64,000 bases of DNA from assembly GCA_033085395.1 (NCBI GenBank), contig JANQBS010000164.1:1-64000 (forward strand). The letters are read 5' to 3'. Of the stretch, positions 18,861-29,782 are shown one piece after another; position 1 is the first letter of the stretch; every line of letters starts with the position of its first letter. Under the pieces are notes generated by a model. The model was given only the letters and a program-made list of their open reading frames with translations, had not been told where the DNA came from and did no database searches. The DNA is from Xanthoparmelia taractica. Taxonomy: Eukaryota; Ascomycota; Lecanoromycetes; Lecanorales; Parmeliaceae. Both the position numbers and the translations under genes were made by a program.

Positions 18861-21227
18861 ACTTAAGCGAGGTACGAGATTAGTGCGTGGCGCGATTAGA
18901 AGCTTTGGCCATGAAACCTCTTGGAACCAAATAGTAAGTTAGTTATCCCACATTTCTTCTAGGGTATGCCATGACTTTTGTCACCCGTGTGCCCGGCTTT
19001 CAGACACTAAATAATGGGCTGGATTCTCCATCTTCCTTCTGCTTAAATCGTCTTCTGCTCTTACTATCCCTAATGCAATGATCTGATCACTGTGCTTCAT
19101 CCTTGCACAGAGGAAACGAAGCGTTCCACACCCGTCGGAATTGCTGTCAGCACCGCTTGCGCTTCCTCCCATTACATCCATATTGTCAGCCTTGCTGCAC
19201 GCTCTTCCTCAATCGAGCCAGCTGATTGGTCCGCTTGCTACTGTCCATGACAGATGAATGCCTAAGAGTAGGAAAGGCTATTAGATCGAGTATACAGACA
19301 AAAAAAGAATATAGAGGGCACTCAACGGGTAAAGTAATGTTGACCAATGTTTCTTTTGAAGAAGAAGGCAAGCGCCAATTATTCTCCACTTAGGCGAAAG
19401 GAGGACAGCAAAATGAAGAAGCCGATCAAAAAGTCCCATGGACCAATTCGGCCTAGAGTGATCAATCGTATGGGGAAGGTGTGATGGCGCAGTGCATCCC
19501 AGTAGCTCATCCTCCTGCTCGCCTCTGGTTGCATGCGCTAGCACATAAGCCCATGGTAACTCAAGTCCACACCTCAACGGTTGTCATTTATTGAGCAACC
19601 ATTCTGCTGCCTTAGCACGGGTTTTATGTTTCCAAATCTCAACGTATACATCGTTTCTGACTTACATTGTCTTATTTGCCCGACGTGGTTCGTTAAGGTA
19701 GGACAGGCTCGGCTGTGTTTGAGAAGCGATTTTCCGTCATGGTTAATAGCTTACAATTTAGCTGCTATCGATTCCTCCCGCATTTCATCCATCATCTTAC
19801 AGCATACTACTTGCGTTGCAGCGTGCCCACACAAGGCCCATCATATCTCTGGTTCCTCGAGAGATGAGCAATAACATGAGGCCTAGATGCACCGACGCAG
19901 TTTCGAGGACGGGACATGATATATTCTGCCATCTTGCTCAACGCTCCTCTCGTTTCTTCAACCGACCCAGCATTCATTTGGGATACTAATCATGAACACG
20001 GCTCAGCCATGGTTTCTCTATTCGTCTTCCAGCATCGGGAGAGTTTGTATAGTGTGCTCCTGCTCCTGTGCGCAAGGATTCATACTCTGCACCAGCTGCC
20101 TCCAGGTTCCGGCAAGCAGGTCCACCTTGGTGGCCATTTAGCCGATGCGCAGAACTAGTATATATATTCGCGTATATACTACAGGCAATCTTAACAGCCG
20201 AAAATATCCGTACATCTCGTTGACCGCGCACGTATTGGCCATCAAGGCCTGCCCTCACGTTGCTCAATGCACCCAGGACAAACCCCATGGCTTCTCCTCC
20301 CTCCTATTGGGCACCGCCTGCGCACTGCAATCATCATTCTGCTGCGGCACATCCGTGATCTGGTCCTCTCCCCATCTTAATTCAATCTCCCGTCCTAGCT
20401 CACAGTCCGCCTTATGAAATTTTCTCTCGAAATCGCGCATGAAGCAATCTCTTCAGCCTTTGCACAGTGGATTCCGCGTGGTGCTTCAAGAACCCCCCAT
20501 TTAACAGTGTTCTCGAGCGCATGGACTACCAGCTGCGTCGTGTAAGGCTGGGTGAATACCGCTGCAGCAGTGTTCTCCCCCACACCCATCTTTGTAGCAA
20601 TCAAACGAGATGCGCTGCCTGATCCGAAAGGAAAAAGTAGGGAATCTCAGAACTGGTCGCTCTCAGCAACGCAACGTAGCGCGGTGGTTTGGGAGGCTAG
20701 GGGATTAGGAGCTGGCTTTTGGCAGGAAATCGAAGTCAGTATGTTCTCCTTTCGACCGTCCGGGAGGAGAAGGACTCGCCGCCTACGTCTACAAACGGGG
20801 GTTCTACGGTCTGGTGGGCCACAGCGATTGGAACAAGCATGCTGTTGACCTCTATGTCCGGTTGACTGGAGAATATATGAGGGGGCCAACAAGGAAGGCA
20901 AGGGCTGGGATCCTCTTCCCTCATCACGGGCTTAAGACCTTTCAGATCGGTTCGATACAAGTCGATCTTGCCAGCTAATATCTTCATGCTATGACTTTCA
21001 ACGCAGCTTTGGCGAGTAAGTCGTTGACACCTTGAATCATCTTAAAGTTGTCAGGCCTTCGAACAGTGCTCTCAATTGACAATTTTCGACCTACAGGCCA
21101 CCGTGGACGCTAATCTGGTCATCTCATAGTACCGAGTAGCATGTCTGCTTGGGTTGACATCGCTGAAACTATCCAAGGAGATGAGAATCGTTATACAACC
21201 GTGAAACACTATATTTGTGCAAGGTCG
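18861..21227. other. Long region without a supportable gene
   Basis: 2.4 kb containing many frames of 60-100 codons on both strands, none with a recognised motif or consistent splicing. A weakly gene-like stretch lies at 20552-20848, but it overlaps equally long antisense frames. I cannot support a gene here. Confidence 0.4.
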
Positions 21228-22346
21228 TTAAGGCAAGTCTGACAGCGCAAGTTCAGGCCAGTGCTCCGTCATGTCCAAGAACTTTTGCCCCCTATATCGA
21301 GACCTTTCGTCCTCTAAGAGCCCTTTTTCATCAATTGGGCCAAGCGCCTCTACAGGAAACAGCCAGAAACCAAAAGCAGGCCTCACAGCATTTTTCAGAT
21401 CCTCGTTCCTATATTTTTCATCTTCGGCGCCAACCGGCCCCAAGGTCGGGTCGAAGGCCAGAAGAAACCGATACTCAATCCCGTATGGAGAAGCGCGCCA
21501 TTTCCGCAGTAGTTGTAGCCAGAGTTGAGCCACGTCTCGCAAATCAGCCAGGCCTGTTAAAGCTTTCAAGTCTTGCGCTATGGGCCGTGGATCGCGAGGT
21601 AAACGCTCGAAAGTTGGTGAAGTCGTCATGATCGGGAGAGAGCGGTTGAACATCGTCTCGGAAGTTCCTAGTCCGCTCAATACGCCAACGATCTGACGTC
21701 CCACTCGAGGAGTCGAGACGAACCAGACTTCACGGAGTTGTGTGAGAGTCTCTACGAAAGCTGACTTGACTTCGAGGTCGAGATCCGAAGACTGCAATCC
21801 GTAGAGATCGTTCGCGTTCAGGCCATTTCCGTCCACTGCTAAATTGAGGAGGCCGACACGGCGGGGATCGTGGATGGTCTTCAGATGATACAGGAAACTA
21901 ACGAGAGTATCTTTCGCTGGCCATTCTGCGCTGATGTGAAGAAAGTCCCACTCAGGATTGAAGCGAAGAGTCCCATGGCCCGTCGGCTCATCCCTCGTCC
22001 CTCCCCCAGTAAATCTGCAGGGGAGGTGGACTCAACAGAACATCAAAGCTTCTTCTCTTGACTCCCTGCTGACTCGCAGAATCTTGCTCAATATTTTGCT
22101 TCCATCTACAACGGTGAAGTAGCGCTCGCCATTGCTGGTAGATTCAGGGTTTTCCCCGGCTTCGGAGGGTGTTTGCCCTCTCTGATTATTGAGGCGCAAG
22201 TGGATGATACGTCGGCGTTGCAAAGTGTGCCGCCATATCTTCAAGCGGAGTTCTTTTGGTAGTAGTGGGAATAGATGGAAGTCCGATTTCTCATCATGGG
22301 TAGTTGGACTGGAGTTGAATATTCTGAGATGTGGCTGGGATGACAT
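21228..22346 (-). pseudogene. 2EXR-domain (F-box-like) protein interrupted by one TGA
   Basis: On the minus strand one frame runs from the Met at 22346 (or an upstream Met at 22508) to the stop at 21228, with a single internal TGA at 22034-22032. The 2EXR signature is clear: FHLFPLLPKELRLKIW near residue 23, then the ILRVSRESREEAL block just before the TGA. After it come VHLPCRFTG, RFNPEWDFLHI and HLKTIHDPRRVGLLNLAVD. The C-terminal half (LREVWFVST...FEYRFLLAFDPTLGPVG) is also intact. Relatives usually have an Arg codon at the TGA position, and CGA-to-TGA is a single transition. From 22346 the product would be 372 residues including that position, a normal length for the family. Function of 2EXR proteins is unknown. 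Confidence 0.75.
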
Positions 22347-24249
22347 GTTTAATATATTGACGAATTTTTCGGCCTGTTCAGCCGGTTCTTGCTCGAAAGA
22401 GAGGAACGTGATTTGCAGAGGACGATGGGCCGATGCGTGAACGGAATCATGGGATGGAAGACGAGGGTCAGAGGATGGACATCCATCGACCCAGTATAAA
22501 GTCGCCAATCATACCAGCTTTCAGCTTTTATCATTGGGATCGGGAATGGATCTAGCACGAAAGAATGTTTAATGTAGCTACTGTCAGAAACCTGGAATAT
22601 CTGAGATGCAAAGCGTTTGTAGTAGAAGTAGATGTAGGGAGATAGACAGGGTGAGATCTGAGATTGAGGCTGAGAGGCGGAGTCGCAGACAAGCGAACGA
22701 TTGGAAAGCTAATCTGCCGCACGCTTTCAGCTAGTTTCCAATTTCTGCTAGCGGTACAACATGGGGCGCTAAGCCGGTAGTTCTCATAGCATCGCTGACG
22801 CTGCAAATTGGAATGCAAGCATTCTATCAATCTTGTGGTGCATACTGAAGCACATGAGCTTGGTAAAAATCGTGAGAACCTGATAAAGCTACGATCAGAG
22901 AGTGGTGAATTAAAAGCAAATACTCGAGGGCAAATCGGTCGACAAGCCGCGGTCCGTTTCACTCGCTAGAGCCCGTGGGAAGCGGGCCTCACCCTTGATT
23001 TCATTATGAGAGGCTTTCTCGATTAGCTGCTAGCTCACCGCACCCAACATCAGTCTCCCAAATTCCCCTCAAGGAGACTCGTGCACATGCATCTTATGAC
23101 GCGGAAATGGTTCAAAAGTTAATTGCAGCAATGCTCGCCTAAATTACCAGCAGATACGCGGGAACAGTATGTGTAGCTCGCAAGGTCTTTGGCCGCAATG
23201 AGCAGTGATCATACCAACTATAGCTTGAATCCTATAGCTGCAGCTTCTTCTCAACACAAGGTAGGAGAGATGAGGAACAGCTGAACGGCCTATGGAGAGC
23301 ACCTCATTCGACGCTTCCTGCCTTTAATCTCCAGGTTCCATCTCAAAATGAAGCACAGCTGCAGCAGTACAAGTGACATATTCCACAGTACAGACTCGCC
23401 AGGACATAGCCTGTTACCGAAGATCGTCAATTTTTTGACAGCACCCTTGAACAAGAAATGAAGCTTGATGTGCTCGGACAAAGAGGGTACCGAGAATTGT
23501 AGGGAATTAGCGAATATTGTGTCAGATCCCGAGTACTTCTCCACGAAAGTAGTTGCACAATCTGGCTCAAGTCAAAGTGATGGGGTTTGATGGTAACATA
23601 TTGCGCAATCGCAGTGTCGATATGCATCATTTTCCAATCAGATCGATGCTTGTTTGGCCAAATCCAAGTATCAAGTCGGCCCATTGAACGACGCGCGATT
23701 GCCAAAAGATTCAAGGAAGGCTACCCCAGGCAGATTTCTATCAAATAGAGAAATCATTTCGTATGGGCATCCCTATGTCGAGTGAAATACCATGTGCAAG
23801 ATGACGGGTTTTTCATTTGCTCGGTATTCGGAGTGAAAAAGTACATGCTCCCCGCGCATAGCCGAGCTTCGGCCAAAAATAGGGCGGTGTTTTTCCGGAG
23901 TAGTTGCCATCCGACCGCGCCAAGAACGGATCTGCTTACCTAAGCTCCGCGGTCCAGTGCCGTAACCAATCATGAACGAGGCTATTACCCCCATTTTATG
24001 TCAGTTCAACTTCTTACTTTTCAAAAGTCTCGTATGCTATTGACTAGTTGACTAATGGCCTTTGAGAATGATCCCATGATGCTGCAAAGTCCTCAGAGAT
24101 TCAATGATGCAAGCGGGGACTCCGCCTTGCAAGCTCGCCTTGCTGGGAATGTAAAACCAGATTGAATGTTCCAATCCTAACTTCCAGCCCTCACTGACTA
24201 TCGAGCATCGATTTCTCTCTCCCGTCCATCATACCAACAGAAAATAACC
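22347..24249. other. Gene-poor stretch, possible P450 haem-loop relic
   Basis: 1.9 kb upstream of both flanking genes. The only suggestive signal is a minus-strand frame at 23290-23544 encoding FGNRLCPGESVLWNMSLVLLQLCFILRW. It resembles a P450 haem-binding loop and following helix with two residues missing. Everything else is unrecognised. Confidence 0.35.
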
Positions 24250-25745
24250 ATGCCAGCAAGCATCAACGATCTCCCTTACGAACTGCTGTCGGCCGTTCTT
24301 CTTGAAGCCGCAGAGTTCAACACTCAGGAAAATGCTCAATACACCTATGGTCTTAGCCAGGCACCCGAACCTCTACAAGATGTACAAATGCAACGGGTAG
24401 TCAGAGGCCAGGTACCCCTAGACACACTGAAGTGGAATGCCGTCGGTGCTATTAGACAAGTCAATCGACAATGCCACCAGTGGGCTTCGGAATATGCATT
24501 GAGAAGCCTATTCATCACACGTTGGAGAGGCAGCGAGAGGTAAGGATGCTTCCACACAAGGTCATCGCAACGATAGCTGACTCTTAGTTACTTAGATGGA
24601 TGCAATCTCGGTCACTTCACACCCTACATACGAATCCCTCAAGCATCGCCGTCTATCGTGACCCGTACCACTCCTTGAGAAAGACGCTTCAACTGTTCGA
24701 GAACAGCCCGGCACTGGCATTGTGCGTGCGTAGGATTTCGTTCGTCGGGTACTACGGTGCTGAAACAAACGCTATGATCTTCGGTATACTTCGCCGTTGC
24801 ACTCTATTGGAATGTGTAACGCTTCCATGGACCGCCTTAAGATATGGGAGTACGGAAGACTGGTCACGGCTCCTTGGGCGAAACCAAGACCGCCACGGTA
24901 TCTCATCCTTGGAGCTCCTCGCCGTCGATCTCAAGCAGTCGCAGATAGACAATGCAAAAAATCAAGTCGACAAGAAGCCACTGAACTCTCCAAGGGTCGA
25001 CTTCAGTGGGCTCAAGCGGTTGAAGATATTCGGACAATCCAACTTCATGCCGCTCACCGATGACGATCTCATCGCCATTTCCCACACTGCGGTAAATCTA
25101 CGGGATCTGCACATCACCGGTACCGCCTCTGTCACAATTGACGGCATCGGGGCTCTCGCCGACTCTTCGGACGCAACCTTGGAGATCATAGAGCACTCAC
25201 CACTGACAGCTGGTGGCTTTGAGCGTCCGGACCCTGCTTCCCTGCGCGGTCCAAAGCAGCACCTCTGCCCAAAGATCCTCGCATGCCCTCGCTTGAGGAA
25301 CCTCTCCCTCTCATTACCTTCGATCTGCGAGGACCTCTTCGCTGACGCCTCTGTCAATTGGAGCGGGGAAGTGCAAATTCGAACCGGTACCGTGTGCGGT
25401 CGTCATCCCGTATCGTTGAAAACATCAGAAAAGGCACAAATACAATTCTGGCGCATCCTCGAACAAGCTCGCTCGCTCATGAGCCTGCGTGAAAAAGAGG
25501 GTGTGAGATTGGACATTGAAATCTTCATCAACAATTGGATCTTCGAGCCTCGTCACTATCGCGTGCATGGTAATCTGGACGTTGCCGAGGCTGCGTCGGA
25601 CGGGCGGTGGCCGCCGGATAAGGTTCCGTCGAGCAAAGGGCCGTACGGGTCAACGGGGCTTTATGGGAAGGATGAAGGACCGTATGCGGTGGTGTCGGAA
25701 GACGTTTTCAAGCAAGGTCTGAGCAGGCATTATGTTTCTTTTTAA
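24250..25745 (+). CDS. F-box-like protein with leucine-rich C-terminal region
   Basis: Two exons, 24250-24539 and 24596-25745, are joined by a 56-bp intron (GTAAGG...CTTAG). The frame continues GSE-R-WMQS across the junction and gives 479 residues. The N-terminus INDLPYELLSAVLLEAAEF (about residues 5-23) is the Leu/Pro-rich start of an F-box. It is followed by an Asn-Arg-Gln-Cys motif and WASE typical of fungal F-box proteins. The body has irregular leucine-rich segments (LKRLKIFG, NLRDLHITG, RLRNLSLSLP) expected of a substrate-recognition domain. Such proteins link targets to SCF ubiquitin ligases through Skp1; that role is inferred from the family. The gene marks the start of the conserved core. 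Confidence 0.75.
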
Positions 25746-25827
25746 TTCCACCTCTATCTTATATCTAAAGTCTATAGACAATTCGTCATTGATCAAGAAA
25801 ATACATCACTTTTTCAAAATCCAACTC

Positions 25828-26796
25828 TCAATAATCCCTTTCTTTCACACCCCCCTCCCCAACCCCCTCCCCAACCCTAACAAACCGACACCACCTCCCC
25901 ACCACCCGCCCAACCTCCACCGTCCTACCAGCCCACACCCTCTCCTCCCCACCAAACCGCACACTCCCACTCAAAACAGGCACTTGCTCCTTCCACGCAT
26001 CTCTTCCTCCTCCACCACCCTCATTCTCATCCTCATCCTCGTTTCCCCCATCTTGCACACCCCCCACCGCGCCCTCCGCCTCCGCCTCCCCCTCCCCAAG
26101 CACCAACCTCACCCCACCCATCTCCGCGCTCTCCACAGCCGCCGCAAGCGTCCGCGATAGTCCTTGCGCGGAGTGTTCGGCTGTTGAGCGGTGGAGGGTT
26201 GCCAGGCGCCAGATTGCCAGTATTGGGTAGTGGGATCTGGATTTGGGATTGTGCTTTGTGTTAGTGGGAGGAGAGGTTTTCGCGATGGGGGTGGGGGCTG
26301 TTGGTGCTGTTTTTGCGGGTGGTGGTGGTGTTTGTGTTGGTGGTGGTGCGTTGGGCGTTGGGGTATACGCCGCTACATAAGCGCGCAGATGCGGCAGCGT
26401 GGGCGTAAACGCGAGAGTCACGGAGCGGGATTTGGCGATGAGGTGGATTGTTGGGGTTAGGAGGGGGTGGATTGGTGGTGGTGGTGGCGGGGTTGGAAAC
26501 GGAGCTGGATTATTATTATTATTATTGTGGGATGATGGCGGAGGCTCGTCGTCGTCATCGTCGTCGTTGCTTGAGTTCGCGCTGGTAGGATGATGGTGGC
26601 GTGGGCGGTGGCGTGCGGAGTCGCTGACGATGGCGCTGTGTAGTTCTTGGAGAAAGGCGTCGCGGGTGGAGCAGATTATTAGGGTTGTGGGGGGGGCGTG
26701 GTGGCGGAGGATGAAGGATAGGAAGGCTGTGCTGGGGAGGGGGGATAGGGCTATGGGGGTGCGGGGGCGGGGACGGGGATGTGGTGATGGTGGCAT
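25828..26796 (-). CDS. Conserved fungal hypothetical protein with low-complexity linker
   Basis: One 322-codon frame. The ends are ordered: an N-terminal block TAFLSFILRHHAPPTTLIICSTRDAFLQEL (about residues 22-52), a central HPLLTPTIHLIAKSRSVTLAFTPTLPHLRAYVA block, and a C-terminal LATLHRSTAEHSAQGLSRTLAAAVESAEMGGVRLVLGE. That last pattern recalls the late core of RecA/Rad51-paralogue folds. Between them lie Asp, Asn and Pro runs coded by simple repeats (DDDDDD, NNNNNN and PPPPPP). I know similar proteins as uncharacterised in moulds and assign no function. Two antisense frames and a sense-strand neighbour frame (26555-26989) are by-products of the biased composition. Confidence 0.55.
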   Translation of the reverse strand: MPPSPHPRPRPRTPIALSPLPSTAFLSFILRHHAPPTTLIICSTRDAFLQELHSAIVSDSARHRPRHHHPTSANSSNDDDDDDEPPPSSHNNNNNNPAPFPTPPPPPPIHPLLTPTIHLIAKSRSVTLAFTPTLPHLRAYVAAYTPTPNAPPPTQTPPPPAKTAPTAPTPIAKTSPPTNTKHNPKSRSHYPILAIWRLATLHRSTAEHSAQGLSRTLAAAVESAEMGGVRLVLGEGEAEAEGAVGGVQDGGNEDEDENEGGGGGRDAWKEQVPVLSGSVRFGGEERVWAGRTVEVGRVVGRWCRFVRVGEGVGEGGVKERDY

Positions 26797-27403
26797 GTTG
26801 GTTGTTGTTGTTGTTGTTGTTGAATATGGGAAAAGGGGTTCTTTTGAACGAATGAAATCCTTTGGAAAGATTTGTAGAAGGCAGGAGGAGAGGGGATAAG
26901 GCGCCGACTTGTGCGGGTTTTGCTATTATTTGACACTGCTTGGAAAATGAAAAGAAAAATTGCGGCCTGGAGCTATCATAGCGACGCAAGGACTACAACA
27001 TCGAGTTGCTTCAACGCAAATTCATGTTTCCGAAAAGCAAAGCAAACGAAGCATGAGTGATTGCGCTTGAACAATATCTTGGTACAGAGTAAGGCAGTGT
27101 TTGCCTACATAACCTATCGATGGGCACGATGACCCGGCGCATTGGGAACGGGAATGCTAGTCATGTGTTAGAGGAATATCCTTTACATTCGTACTTTGCA
27201 CACAGTTTACCCCGAACTCTATGTTGTAGTAGTGTGGAGTTCACGTTACTTTTGAGACAACGCCAATGAGTTTCATAGCAAGAGAAACTAATACGGCCAC
27301 AATGCCATGAGCCAATGTCTGATATGGAAAGACCACCTTTGACCATGAATAAACCGACTGAAAAGCCGTAGAGGCCAAGACGAGCTACCACAGACCAGCA
27401 CGC
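26797..27403. other. Intergenic
   Basis: 607 bases containing a GTT/TTG trinucleotide run (about 26799-26822) just upstream of the minus-strand hypothetical gene, and the downstream flank of the DAO-Rieske gene. No gene recognised. Confidence 0.5.
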
Positions 27404-29182
27404 TCACGTCGCTGTAGCACGCTTTTGGGTGTTTTCGCCAGATTCATCCTCGGGCGACAGCCCCGCCTTAGAAGGCCCCATAACGCAAACCCCATCCTTG
27501 CTGAACCGGCTTCCATGGATGGGACAATCCCAGCTTTTCTCTGAGTTGTTCCAGCATACCACTCCTTGCAAGTGTGGGCACAGTGCCGAAAAGCGATGCA
27601 CTTCCCCAGCGTCATCCTTATAAACGGCAACGGGCTTCTTAGTGATGGCGTTGACAACCCCACCGGTTCCAGGCGCAAGGTCCTCAATGTCACCGATGTC
27701 GCTTTGTAGGAGGCGTTTGTACTGGGCGTTGATTTGGATGTCGTGGGACAACATACTCGGCAAGCTGGAGACGGGAGGAAGGCGTTTTGGATTATACAAT
27801 TTGCCCCATGGATTTTCTATGCCTTGGATCTCATCGGCGATGAGTTTGCCTGCGAGGACGCCCTGTGTGAGGCCATGGCCCGTGTCACCGGTCACGACGT
27901 AGGTGTGTTTCCTCCCTTGGTTGAGCCCAATGAACGACACTTCGTCTATAGAATTCAAGATCTGGCCCGACCATCTGTAGTCGACGGAGCCGGCCCTTGT
28001 GAATCGTTCTCTAACCCAGGCCTCTAGCTCCCCGTATCTACCGTTCTCCTCATCTTGGCCCACTTTATGGTCACAGCCGCCTATGACGAGGTAATCGTTC
28101 TCAGCATCGCATTCGGTGAAGCGAATGTACATGTAGGGGTCTGCTTGATCGTTGATGAGGCAGTCTTCGATGCTGTTTTTGGGAACACGGATGGCGATAC
28201 AGTATGTTCGAAAGTACTCCAGCTGGGCGACTATGCTCAGTTTCTGAAGTGGGATGCAAGTCGCCTCCACGGCATTATTACAGGTGATAGTGTGACCGTC
28301 CAGAGTGCTGATATGAACCTCTTTCGATAGAAGGCCTTTCTCTTCAATCGACATCATCCTGGTATGAGCGTAACACGTAAAGTTTGGCTGCTTAGCAAGC
28401 CATTTAAGGACGCCAATCATGTACTGAGTCGGGTGGAAGGTTGCCTGCTCTTCAAAAACGGCAGCATCTCGCTGGTCTGGCTTGCCATCCCATCCCTTTA
28501 TTGCGTAGCCTTCCTTGTAGTGCGCAGAAAGGCCAAGCTCACTTGCCTTCTTCACGTCCTCCTGGAGCATCTTCACGTCCTCGTCATGTCTGGGGTCACC
28601 TCTCAGATATTGGGATATCTCGTAGTCGGGTATTTTCCGATACTCGCAGTCGATGCCCAGTTGCTTCGAAATCTCTCCAACGCGTCTCAGTGCCCACGTG
28701 TGGCTCTCAGCTGCCAACCTTGCACCCCCTGCACCGTGCTTGCTTGCTAACTCGGTGAATGGACTGTCGAGAGCGCTGGAAAGATGGCCGCTTGTTCTTC
28801 CGGATTCTCCAGAGACCATATCACGGGCTTCGATCATGCTCACGTCAACTCCACGAGTGACGAGCTCATAGGCTGTCGAGATACCAGCGATACCTGATCC
28901 AATCACACAGACATCCGTCTTGAGGTCTTGCGTAAGCTTGGGGAAGTGCGGCCGGTTGGAATAGGGTTCTTTATGGACCCAGACCGGATCAGTCTCACCG
29001 GATGTCTTCAAAGCATGTTGCGGGTCCGACATTGTGGCCATGGTCAAGCGCTGAAAGGCAGAACGGTTTGCGGTGGACTGGCGGAAAAGCTTTGTACTTA
29101 GGCTAGGTGTACGGGTCCAGGTATTGGACGTCAGAGAGGCTCTTAAGAAACAAGGGAAAGATGGATGTAATAGGAGGCCCAT
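27404..29182 (-). CDS. FAD-dependent oxidoreductase (DAO fold) fused to a Rieske [2Fe-2S] domain
   Basis: One intron-less frame of 592 residues. Residues 91-105 carry the dinucleotide-binding motif VCVIGSGIAGISTAYEL, followed by EARDMVSGESGRTSGHLSS, the DAO/GlcD-type flavin contact. The flavin domain closes with YVVTGDTGHGLTQGVLAGKLIADEI. The C-terminal Rieske domain has CPHL (535-538) and CPIHGSRF (553 onward), that is the C-x-H ... C-x2-H cluster ligands. The cluster probably passes electrons to or from the flavin amine-oxidase site, but the substrate is unknown. The first 50 residues are basic, Ser/Thr-rich and lack acids, so they could be a mitochondrial presequence; Met48 or Met51 are alternative starts. 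All ligands are present, so the protein should be functional. Confidence 0.88.
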   Translation of the reverse strand: MGLLLHPSFPCFLRASLTSNTWTRTPSLSTKLFRQSTANRSAFQRLTMATMSDPQHALKTSGETDPVWVHKEPYSNRPHFPKLTQDLKTDVCVIGSGIAGISTAYELVTRGVDVSMIEARDMVSGESGRTSGHLSSALDSPFTELASKHGAGGARLAAESHTWALRRVGEISKQLGIDCEYRKIPDYEISQYLRGDPRHDEDVKMLQEDVKKASELGLSAHYKEGYAIKGWDGKPDQRDAAVFEEQATFHPTQYMIGVLKWLAKQPNFTCYAHTRMMSIEEKGLLSKEVHISTLDGHTITCNNAVEATCIPLQKLSIVAQLEYFRTYCIAIRVPKNSIEDCLINDQADPYMYIRFTECDAENDYLVIGGCDHKVGQDEENGRYGELEAWVRERFTRAGSVDYRWSGQILNSIDEVSFIGLNQGRKHTYVVTGDTGHGLTQGVLAGKLIADEIQGIENPWGKLYNPKRLPPVSSLPSMLSHDIQINAQYKRLLQSDIGDIEDLAPGTGGVVNAITKKPVAVYKDDAGEVHRFSALCPHLQGVVCWNNSEKSWDCPIHGSRFSKDGVCVMGPSKAGLSPEDESGENTQKRATAT

Positions 29183-29782
29183 CAGTCTTGCAGCAGGTGC
29201 GAAAGGAAGATGTCCGAGGATGCAAGTCCAAGGGAATGTAAGTACAGACCATCATGATAGAGAAGAGGGGGTCGTAGAATGTCGTGACGTCGACTCTCAA
29301 GCAAGCACCTCGGTAATGCCATACCTTAAGGCTACGTCACGCTACGGGAGCCCATAATTCGTTCCTTACAGTAGCGAAGAATCAAATTATCGAAAAGTAG
29401 CTATAGTTCTCTAGGTATACCTTTTGAAATACGGAGGTAGGGATTGGCAATTGACAGCCTTGCAAGTCCTGCGTCCATCGACCTCTCTACATCTGCATAC
29501 TGCAAAGCCTGAAGTGTGGTGAATTCCAATTAGGGGCAGATCTATACGGCCGCTACCTACCTTAAGAGTAGGACATGGTCCACTGATCGGAAGTAGGCTC
29601 CGCTTTCTGCGCCTACACGTGTAAAGTCTCTCGAGATCTTTAGTCACCAGCTCTAACCTGATCAGGGTAGACTGTGCACGTCTGATTGGCCAGCAGGACA
29701 GAAGTACTGAGGCATGCAAATCAAAAGTAACAGCTTGTGAAGAAGGGAAGCATTGGAGGAGAGTGCTCCCAGTAAAGCAGAC
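29183..29782. other. Divergent promoter region
   Basis: 600 bases between the minus-strand DAO-Rieske gene and the plus-strand AP-3 beta gene. It must hold both promoters. No distinct motif stands out and no further coding signal is seen. Confidence 0.5.

Noticed and set aside
26555..26989. 144-codon minus-strand ORF overlapping the conserved hypothetical gene
   Set aside because: Composed of Asn, Pro and Arg runs from simple repeats. The neighbouring frame has ordered conserved blocks.
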